Shown: positions 24,112 through 30,374 of the stretch, piece after piece
Layout: each line of letters starts with the position of its first letter
Position numbering within the stretch: position 1 is the stretch's first letter
From: an uncultured Alphaproteobacteria bacterium
GTDB taxonomy: Bacteria > Pseudomonadota > Alphaproteobacteria > Geminicoccales > Geminicoccaceae
Length of the DNA stretch: 32,473 nucleotides
Direction of reading: 5' to 3'
Assembly: GCA_937995535.1 (NCBI GenBank)
Contig: CALKJU010000113.1
Span: 1-32,473 of the forward strand
The notes under the pieces: model-generated
Database searches by the model: none
What the model was told of the DNA's origin: nothing
What the model saw: the letters and a program-made list of their open reading frames with translations, nothing else
Program-made: the position numbers and the translations under genes

Positions 24112-25709
24112 GACGGCACACCCGCCGTCGCGCGTGCGAGCGCGACGCGGATCGCTCCCGGGTCGAACTCGGGCCAGCGCGCGCCAACGTGTTGGTCCGG
24201 GCGGATCAGCACCGTGGCGCCCGGGGCGAGCGCGTAGCGTCGCGCCACCAGCCCCTCGAGATCCTCGAAATCCCGCCCGAGGACCAGCATCGGCACTCCA
24301 TCGACCGGCCGCGGCGGCGTATCACCCGGCCGATGCAACAGCCGAAAGCCGCCGCGCAGCAGCTCGAGCAGCCAGCGCCGTCCGTCGGGCGTCGCGATCG
24401 GCGCGTCCTCGCAGGGCGCGCCGGGCGCCATCGGCACGGTCGGATCCTCCGCCGGCGTCTGCAATGTCAGCCCGCCCAGGTGGTGCGGCCGCGACAGGCG
24501 CCCGGAGTTGACCAGCCGCCGCGCGAAGGCGTGCTCCTCGGCCAGCTCCAGCACCGCGTCGCGGAACAGCCGCTCGACCGGGCCCTTGGGGGTCATGAAA
24601 CTGGTCGCGCGCGCGGAGTTGAGGATGTTCTCGTCAGCGGCGCGGATGCGTTCCTCGTCATAGCTGGCGAGCAGGGCCTCGGGCGCCTCGCGGCGCAACA
24701 CGGCAGCCAGTTTCCAGCACAGATTGTCGATGTCCTGGATGCCGCCATTGCCACCGCGGGCGCCGAACGGACTCACCACGTGCGCGCTGTCACCGGCGAA
24801 GATCACCCGACCGTGGACGAACCGTTCCATCCGCCGGCACTGGAAGGTGTAGACGCTCACCCAGTCGAGCTCGAACGGTCGTTCGCCGACCATCGCCCGG
24901 ATCCGCGGCGTGACCCGCTCGGGTCGCTTCTCCACCTCCGGGTCGGTGTCCCAGCCGAGCTGCAGGTCGATCCGGTAGATGTCGTCCGGCTGCTTGTGCA
25001 GGAGCGCGCTCTGCCCCGGATGAAAGGTCGGCTCGAACCAGAACCAGCGCTCGCTCGGGAACTCGGCCGCCATGACCACGTCGGCGATGAGGAAGCGCTC
25101 CTCAAACACCTGCCCGGCGAAGTCGAGCCCCATGAGCTGGCGCACGCTCGAGCGCACCCCGTCGCAGGCCAGCACGTAGTCGGCGTCGACGGTGTAGGGC
25201 CCGTCCGGCGTGGCGACGGCGAGGCGGACCCGTTCGCCGGTCTGCGAGACGCCGGCGACCCGGCTCTTCCAGCGCAGCTCGATCCGGTCGCCCAGCTCGC
25301 GGCAGCGGTCGACCAGGTATTCCTCGACATAGTACTGCTGCAAATTGACGAACGCCGGCATCTTGTGCCCGGCCTCTGGGAGAAGGTCGAAGCTGTACAG
25401 CTCCCGGTCCCGGTGGAAGACCCGGCCGACCTTCCAGGTGATGCCCTTGGCCAGCATCCGCTCGCCGACGCCCAGCCGGTCGAGGATCTCGAGGGTCCGC
25501 TTCGCCCAGCAGATGGCCCGGCTGCCGACCGAGACGACGTCGTTGTCGTCGAGCACCAGCACCTCGATCCCCTGCAGCGCGAGATCGACCGCGGCGGTGA
25601 GGCCGACCGGCCCGGCGCCGACCACGACGACCGGCCAGCGCCGCCCGGCGGCTCCGCGCAGCTCCGGCGGCGTCGTGTAGGGGAACCGGCGATAGGCGTA
25701 GCGGGGCAT
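24108..25709 (-). CDS. FAD-dependent aromatic monooxygenase (MhaA/MhpA type)
   Basis: The 533-residue protein is a group A flavin hydroxylase of the PheA/UbiH/MhpA superfamily, using NAD(P)H and O2 to hydroxylate a phenol. The FAD-binding VVVGAGPVGLTAA is at residues 28-40, the DG motif ACDGVRSSVRQLMG near 181, and the GD motif FAGDSAHVVSPFGARGGN near 304. The thioredoxin-like C-terminal domain, from about 400, ends in LIRPDQHVGARWPE, typical of MhpA-like enzymes. Since the operon begins with a homogentisate dioxygenase-like gene, hydroxylation of 3-hydroxyphenylacetate (or a related phenol) to homogentisate, as by MhaA, is the most natural role; salicylate- or hydroxybenzoate-type substrates are alternatives. 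The start is one base after the MBL gene stop. Confidence 0.85.
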   Translation of the reverse strand: MPRYAYRRFPYTTPPELRGAAGRRWPVVVVGAGPVGLTAAVDLALQGIEVLVLDDNDVVSVGSRAICWAKRTLEILDRLGVGERMLAKGITWKVGRVFHRDRELYSFDLLPEAGHKMPAFVNLQQYYVEEYLVDRCRELGDRIELRWKSRVAGVSQTGERVRLAVATPDGPYTVDADYVLACDGVRSSVRQLMGLDFAGQVFEERFLIADVVMAAEFPSERWFWFEPTFHPGQSALLHKQPDDIYRIDLQLGWDTDPEVEKRPERVTPRIRAMVGERPFELDWVSVYTFQCRRMERFVHGRVIFAGDSAHVVSPFGARGGNGGIQDIDNLCWKLAAVLRREAPEALLASYDEERIRAADENILNSARATSFMTPKGPVERLFRDAVLELAEEHAFARRLVNSGRLSRPHHLGGLTLQTPAEDPTVPMAPGAPCEDAPIATPDGRRWLLELLRGGFRLLHRPGDTPPRPVDGVPMLVLGRDFEDLEGLVARRYALAPGATVLIRPDQHVGARWPEFDPGAIRVALARATAGVPS

Positions 25710-25710
25710 C

Positions 25711-26661
25711 TCAGCCCTGCAGCTCCGCCCACATCTGCCGGTCGCGCTCCGCCGTCCAGATCCGCGGGTGGTGGATGCCGCGCGCCTCGTCGTAGGCACG
25801 GGCGACGTTGAACGGCAGGCAATGCTCGTAGATCGCGAAACCCGCGAAGCGCGGGTCCATCGCCTCGCGGACTCGAGCGAACGCCTCCTTCAGCGACAAC
25901 CCCCTGGCCACGCTCTCGGTGACCGAGCCGTACAGCGCCGTGAGGAACTCCTCGGTGAGGTGGATCGCCTCGGTGACCTGCTCCGGGCGGCGCAGCGCCT
26001 CGCCGCGGCCGGGCACCAGCGCGCGCGGTGCCATGCTCTCGATCGCGAGCAGGGTGCGCGGCCAGTCGGCGAGATGCGCATCGCCGCAATAGCAGGCGGA
26101 GTGGTACTCGACGAGATCGCCCGAGAACATGACCCGCGAGTCGGGCACCCAGGCGACGATGTCTCCGGCCGTGTGACCCCGCCCGAGATGGAGCAGCTCG
26201 ACCCGGCGCTTGCCCATCCAGACGACCAGCCTCGCGACGAAGGTCAGCGTCGGCCAGGTCAGGCCGGGGATCGTGTCCGCCGCCTCGAACAGGCGCGGGA
26301 AGCGGCCGTACTCGCTGTCCCAGTCCTCCTGGCCACGCTCGACGATCAGCCCGCGGGTGGCATCCGAGGCGATGATCTGCTCCGCGCGGTAGGCCGAGGC
26401 GCCGAGCACGCGCACGGCGTGGTAGTGGGTCAGCACCACGTAGCGGATCGGCTTGTCCGTGACCTGCCGGATGCGCGCGATCACCTTTTCGGCCATCCGC
26501 GGCGTCGCCTGGGCGTCGATCACCATGACGCCGTCATCGCCGACGATCACGCCGCTGTTGGGGTCGCCCTGCGCGGTGAAGGCGTAGAGCCCCTCGCCCA
26601 GTTCGGTGAAGCTGACCGCCTTCGGCGCGGTGTCGCCGGTCGAGGCGAAGGCCTTGCTCAT
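25711..26661 (-). CDS. MBL-fold protein with incomplete metal-site motif
   Basis: The 316-residue protein has the metallo-beta-lactamase fold: early strands ending VMVIDAQATP, a THYHAVRVLG motif at residues 78-87, GHTAGDIVAW near 162, FSGDLVEYHSA near 179 and ALVPGRGEAL near 214. In ordinary members the second motif is HxHxDH and the last is PGHG. Here His79, His81, His163 and Asp182 are kept, but the Asp, the following His and the final His are Val83, Arg84 and Arg219. The first metal site could therefore form while the second has lost its own ligands. Its place between the FAH-family and monooxygenase genes, with an ATGA overlap to the former, ties it to the aromatic pathway. The reaction is unknown; thioester or lactone hydrolysis, or a non-hydrolytic role, are possibilities. 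Confidence 0.82.
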   Translation of the reverse strand: MSKAFASTGDTAPKAVSFTELGEGLYAFTAQGDPNSGVIVGDDGVMVIDAQATPRMAEKVIARIRQVTDKPIRYVVLTHYHAVRVLGASAYRAEQIIASDATRGLIVERGQEDWDSEYGRFPRLFEAADTIPGLTWPTLTFVARLVVWMGKRRVELLHLGRGHTAGDIVAWVPDSRVMFSGDLVEYHSACYCGDAHLADWPRTLLAIESMAPRALVPGRGEALRRPEQVTEAIHLTEEFLTALYGSVTESVARGLSLKEAFARVREAMDPRFAGFAIYEHCLPFNVARAYDEARGIHHPRIWTAERDRQMWAELQG

Positions 26662-27671
26662 CGCTGCACCTCCCCGGGCCAGCGGTAGCGCACCACGGTC
26701 TGGTCGATCGCGCCGAAGATCGAGTGGCCGGCCTCGTCGAACATCTCGATCCGCACCCGGTCCCCGGGCTGCAGCCAGGCGGTCCGCGGTGCGCCGTACC
26801 ACAGCGTCTCGAGCATGCGCCGCTCGGCGAGGCAGGACGAGCCGACCGGCGAGCCCACGATGCGCGCCGCCTCGTTGGCGACCGTACCGGAGCCGATGAT
26901 CGTGCCGGCACCGAGGTGACGCGTGCGCGCCGCGTGTGCGATCAGCCGGGCGAAGTCGAAGGTCATGTCGACCCCGGCGTCGGGCTGCCCGAGCCGCTCG
27001 CCGTTGACCTGGCTGACCAGCGGCAGATGGACCTTCTCGTCGCGCCACGCCCCGCCCAGCTCGTCGGGCGTCACCGCGACGGGCGAGAAGGCGGTCGCCG
27101 GCTTGCCCTGCACGAAGCCGAAGCCCTTGGCCAGCTCGTCCGGGATCAGGCCGCGCGCGCTGACGTCGTTGACGAGCATAAGCAGCTTGATGTGCAGGCA
27201 GGCCGCCGCCGTGCTCAGACCCATCGGCACGTCGTCGGTGACGACGGCCACTTCCGCCTCGAGGTCGAGTCCCCAGTCGTCGCCGCCCAGCTCGATCGGG
27301 TCGCACGGGCCGAGCAGCCGGTCCCCGGCGCCCTGGTACATCAAGGGATCGGTCCAGAAGCTCGCCGGCAGCTCGGCGCCCCGGGCGCGCCGCACCAGCT
27401 CGACATGGGTGACGTAGGCCGAGCCGTCGAGCCACTGGTAGCTGCGCGGCAGCGGCGCGGCACAGTCCTCGGCGCGGAACGGCCGCCCCTCGATCGCGCC
27501 ACGCTCCAGCTCGTCGGCCAGCACATGCAGGGCCGGCGCGGTCAGCGGCCATTCGTCGAGGGCCGCCTGCAGCGTGGGCGCGATGCCCTCGGCCGGCGCG
27601 CACCGGGCGAGGTCGCGCGACACGACCACCAGCCGCCCGTCGCGTCCTTCGCGGAGGCTGGCAAGCTTCAT
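26658..27671 (-). CDS. Fumarylacetoacetate hydrolase family protein
   Basis: The 337-residue protein carries a FAH-family catalytic domain after an N-terminal region (MKLASLREGRDGRLVVVSRDL) seen in bacterial two-domain FAHs. The metal-ligand motif DLEAEVAVV places Glu138 and Glu140, followed by LMLVNDVSARG, the FVQGKPATAFSP lysine segment and GSGTVAN near 260. FAH family members split beta-diketo acids, here most likely fumarylacetoacetate (or maleylacetoacetate directly) into acetoacetate and fumarate or maleate. It starts eight bases after the dioxygenase stop and overlaps the MBL start by four bases. No maleylacetoacetate isomerase gene is in the window, so either it lies elsewhere or this enzyme takes the maleyl form. 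Confidence 0.87.
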   Translation of the reverse strand: MKLASLREGRDGRLVVVSRDLARCAPAEGIAPTLQAALDEWPLTAPALHVLADELERGAIEGRPFRAEDCAAPLPRSYQWLDGSAYVTHVELVRRARGAELPASFWTDPLMYQGAGDRLLGPCDPIELGGDDWGLDLEAEVAVVTDDVPMGLSTAAACLHIKLLMLVNDVSARGLIPDELAKGFGFVQGKPATAFSPVAVTPDELGGAWRDEKVHLPLVSQVNGERLGQPDAGVDMTFDFARLIAHAARTRHLGAGTIIGSGTVANEAARIVGSPVGSSCLAERRMLETLWYGAPRTAWLQPGDRVRIEMFDEAGHSIFGAIDQTVVRYRWPGEVQR

Positions 27672-27679
27672 CGCCGCGG

Positions 27680-28861
27680 CTACTCGGCGGCGACCAGCCG
27701 CGGCGGCTTCGGCGGGACGATCGGCCGGCCGTCCTTGGCCTTCCAGCTCATGGCGTAGGCTTCGATCTCGACGCCCTGCGCCGCCGCGCCCATCTCGAGC
27801 GCGTCGCGCGTGTCCAGCATCACCGCGTACTCGTCGGTCATCGGCTTGGCCGGCTCGAACATCCGCTGAAGCGCCTTGGGATGCGGTCCGTGGGTGAAGC
27901 CGCACGGGTGCCAGGTGATCGTGCCGGCGGCGATGTTGTCGCGACTGAAGAAGTCGCCCTCGTGGTAGAAGATCACCTCGTCGTAGTCGTCGTTGTTGTG
28001 GAAGAACGGCACCTTGAGCGCGGCCGGCTCGGTCTCGAACGGCCGCGGGGTAAAGGTGCAGATCACGAACCGGTTACCGACCCAGGTGGTGTGCGCCGAA
28101 GGCGGAAGATGATAGCGGTGGCTGTTCAGCGGCCGGATATCCTTGACGTTGAGCCGCACCGGCGCGAGATCCCCCTGCCAGCCGACCGCGTCCAAGGGGT
28201 TGAACGGGTAGGTGACCACCGAGAGTTCGCCGCGGCGCTTGATGACCACCTCCCACTCGCGCTCGTCCTGCTGGGCGAGGAAGGCCTCGTCGAGACGCGG
28301 CGTCTCCAAGACGCCGTCGTCGTAGAGCGCGTGCCGGCCGAGCATGCCGCGGTCAGGCTCGGCGATGCTCCCGTTGGTCGCCTCGATCAGCAGCATCGTG
28401 GTGCGCTCGGCGCACTCCAGACGCCACATGGTCGAGCGCGGCAGCACGATGTAGTCGCCCTGGCGGAACGGCAGGCGGCCGTAGTCGCAAAAGAGGTCGC
28501 CCGCGCCGCGATGGACGAACAGCAGCTCGTCGCCGTCGCCGTTGCGGACCAGCCGTTCCATCCGCCCCTCGGTCGTCCAGTAGCGCAGCCGCACATTGGC
28601 GTTGCGCAGGATCTCGTGGCAGCTCCACGGGTCGCGGTCGCCCGGCGGCAGCCTGGTCAGGTCGAAAGCGCGCGGGCGCAACGGCCCGTGCCAGCTCGAC
28701 CAGCCGGTCGGCGGGTGGCGGTGGTACATCATCGTCGCCGGGCCGAAGAACCCCTCCTTGCCCAGCTCGCGCTCGAAGGTCCCCTCGGGCAGATCGGCAT
28801 GGGCCTGACGCGACGCCCGACCCTCGCGGCGGGGAAACGAGACGTACCGCTTGCTCGCCAT
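27680..28861 (-). CDS. Homogentisate 1,2-dioxygenase-like protein
   Basis: The 393-residue double-cupin protein resembles the HmgA family (COG3508), non-heme iron enzymes that open the ring of homogentisate to give maleylacetoacetate. The C-terminal metal region reads FFHNNDDYDEVIFYHEGDFFSR, then TITWHPCGFTHGPHP, giving His288, Glu295 and His324 as iron-ligand candidates. In classical HmgA such as the human enzyme the first His and the Glu are six residues apart, here seven, and the protein is about 50 residues shorter, so this is a divergent subgroup. The N-terminal cupin includes GDELLFVHRGAGDLFCDYG and GDYIVLPRST. The start at 28861 follows a GGAGG site. First gene of the operon, it lies directly behind the regulated promoter. 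Homogentisate is likely but not proven as substrate. Confidence 0.83.
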   Translation of the reverse strand: MASKRYVSFPRREGRASRQAHADLPEGTFERELGKEGFFGPATMMYHRHPPTGWSSWHGPLRPRAFDLTRLPPGDRDPWSCHEILRNANVRLRYWTTEGRMERLVRNGDGDELLFVHRGAGDLFCDYGRLPFRQGDYIVLPRSTMWRLECAERTTMLLIEATNGSIAEPDRGMLGRHALYDDGVLETPRLDEAFLAQQDEREWEVVIKRRGELSVVTYPFNPLDAVGWQGDLAPVRLNVKDIRPLNSHRYHLPPSAHTTWVGNRFVICTFTPRPFETEPAALKVPFFHNNDDYDEVIFYHEGDFFSRDNIAAGTITWHPCGFTHGPHPKALQRMFEPAKPMTDEYAVMLDTRDALEMGAAAQGVEIEAYAMSWKAKDGRPIVPPKPPRLVAAE

Positions 28862-28877
28862 GCCGGTAGCCTCCAAG

Positions 28878-28897
28878 ATCGTTGCACCTGAAACGAT
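28878..28897. promoter_or_regulatory. MarR-type palindromic operator
   Basis: The 20-bp palindrome has the form ATCGTTnCAnnTGnAACGAT, with 16 of 20 bases symmetric, in the 72-bp gap between the dioxygenase and marR genes. It covers the -10 box of the dioxygenase promoter, which fits repression by the divergently encoded MarR protein. Binding itself is inferred. Confidence 0.7.
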
Positions 28898-28921
28898 ATC
28901 CCTGCGTCCCCCGACGGTCAA
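28893..28921 (-). promoter_or_regulatory. Sigma-70 promoter of the aromatic operon
   Basis: On the minus strand TTGACC (28916-28921) and TATCGT (28893-28898) are separated by the optimal 17 bases. Transcription would begin about 25 bp upstream of the dioxygenase start, leaving room for the GGAGG site. The -10 lies inside the palindromic operator. Confidence 0.68.
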
Positions 28922-28933
28922 CGCGAGAGCCCG

Positions 28934-29443
28934 TTGTCCGAGCTTCGCCTCAGTGAGTTCCTGCCGTTCCGCCTCAACCGGCTGGCCGCCGAGATCAGCC
29001 AGGATCTGGCTGAGCTCTACGCCGCGCGGTTCGGCATCGACATCCCGCAATGGCGTGTCCTGGCGACCCTCGGCGCCGGGCCGCCGATCACCGCCCAGGC
29101 CGTCGCGGCGAGTACGCGGACTCACAAGTCGACCATCAGCCGCGCCGTCGCGGCGCTGTTGCGGCGCGGCTGGATCCGCCGGTTGCCGGACGATGGCGAC
29201 CGCCGACGCGCGCTGCTCGCCCTGAGCGCGCGAGGCCGCGCCATCTACGCGGAGATCGTGCCCTTGGTGCTCGCTTACGAGACGGAGCTGCTGGAGCGGC
29301 TGCCGACCACCGAGCGGGCGGCGCTCGACCGTGGCATCACGGCGCTCGAGCGCAGCCTCGGGCTGGGCGAGCCGCGCGCGGCCGCCGCCCCGGGCGGTCC
29401 CCGCTTCGCACGACGCGAGTCCGTGGAGCCGCTCAGCCGATGA
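28934..29443 (+). CDS. MarR-family transcriptional regulator
   Basis: The 169-residue protein is a MarR-type winged-helix repressor. The N-terminal dimerisation helix (LSEFLPFRLNRLAAEISQDLAELYAARFGIDIPQWRVLATL) leads into the helix-turn-helix (ITAQAVAASTRTHKSTISRAVAALLRRGWI) and the wing with its conserved DDGDRRRALLAL. MarR regulators of degradation operons usually release DNA on binding the aromatic substrate or an intermediate. The start is a TTG at 28934, the only one that keeps the full first helix; a GCGAGAG precedes it. It is divergent from the homogentisate-type operon and probably represses it through the palindrome between them. The stop overlaps the start of the class IV aminotransferase gene (ATGA), so the two are translated together. 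The C-terminal 25 residues are Ala/Pro/Arg-rich and probably disordered. Confidence 0.9.
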   Translation: MSELRLSEFLPFRLNRLAAEISQDLAELYAARFGIDIPQWRVLATLGAGPPITAQAVAASTRTHKSTISRAVAALLRRGWIRRLPDDGDRRRALLALSARGRAIYAEIVPLVLAYETELLERLPTTERAALDRGITALERSLGLGEPRAAAAPGGPRFARRESVEPLSR

Positions 29444-30291
29444 GCCGCATCGTCTATGTCAATGGTCGCTTCGCTCCCGAGACAGAGGCCATGGTGTCGA
29501 TTTTCGACCGCGGCTTTCTGTTCGCCGATGCGGTTTACGAGGTGACCAGCGTCATCGGCGGCCGGCTGGTCGACAACCGGGCGCACCTCGCCCGTCTGCG
29601 CCGCAGCCTTGCCGAGATCGACATGCCCGCGCCGGCCAGCGACGAGGCCATCGAGGCGATCCAGCGTGAGCTGGTGGCGCGCAACGGTCTCGACGAGGGG
29701 ATCGTCTACCTCCAGGTGACGCGTGGCGCCGAAGACCGCGACTTCACCTGGTCTGCGGGTCTCGCGCCGACACTGGTCCTGTTCACCCAGGCTCGCCCGG
29801 TGGTCGACAGCCCGCTCGCGCGACGCGGGCTCAAGGTGATCTCCCTGCCCGACCTGCGCTGGCGCCGGCGCGACATCAAGGCGACCGGGCTCTTGCCCGC
29901 CTGCCTCGCCAAGATGGCGGCCAAGCGCGCTGGCGCCGACGACGCCTGGCTGGTCGCGGGCGGCACGGTCACCGAGGGCGCGTCGAACAATGCCTACATC
30001 ATCGACCGGACCGGGCGCCTCGTGACCCGGCCGCTGTCGCAGGACATCCTTCCCGGCATCACCCGCCGTGCACTGCTCGAGCTGTGCGCGCGCGAGGGGG
30101 TGCCGCTCGAGGAGCGGCCGTTCACCATCGAGGAGGCTCTCACCGCGCGCGAGGCGTTCGTCACCTCGGCGTCGATCCTGGTCACCGGCGTGGTCGAGAT
30201 CGACGGCCACCCGATCGGCGACGGCAAGCCCGGACCGCTCACCCGCCGCCTGCGCGAGATCTATCTGGAGTTCGCCCGGACAGGCGGCTGA
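29440..30291 (+). CDS. Class IV aminotransferase, D-amino acid transaminase-like
   Basis: The 283-residue PLP fold-type IV enzyme resembles D-alanine/D-amino acid aminotransferase (Dat), which moves amino groups between D-amino acids and 2-oxo acids. Typical parts are [30 protein letters not shown] at the N-terminus, [13 protein letters not shown] near residue 90, the Schiff-base Lys147 in [12 protein letters not shown], Glu179 in [11 protein letters not shown] and the phosphate-binding [10 protein letters not shown] region. Branched-chain aminotransferase and aminodeoxychorismate lyase share the fold, but the [12 protein letters not shown] and RGAEDRDF wording favours the D-amino acid type. 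It is translationally coupled to the marR gene, which may mean it is expressed with the regulator rather than with the degradative operon. A link to aromatic D-amino acids or aryl-pyruvates is only a possibility. Confidence 0.85.
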   Translation: MSRIVYVNGRFAPETEAMVSIFDRGFLFADAVYEVTSVIGGRLVDNRAHLARLRRSLAEIDMPAPASDEAIEAIQRELVARNGLDEGIVYLQVTRGAEDRDFTWSAGLAPTLVLFTQARPVVDSPLARRGLKVISLPDLRWRRRDIKATGLLPACLAKMAAKRAGADDAWLVAGGTVTEGASNNAYIIDRTGRLVTRPLSQDILPGITRRALLELCAREGVPLEERPFTIEEALTAREAFVTSASILVTGVVEIDGHPIGDGKPGPLTRRLREIYLEFARTGG

Positions 30292-30374
30292 GGAGCGCCC
30301 GCTCGAAGCGCTTTGCATCGGCCGCCGACGGGTGTTGGCTGGGCGCTGCACGCTCGGATCCAGGGGGAGGCGTC

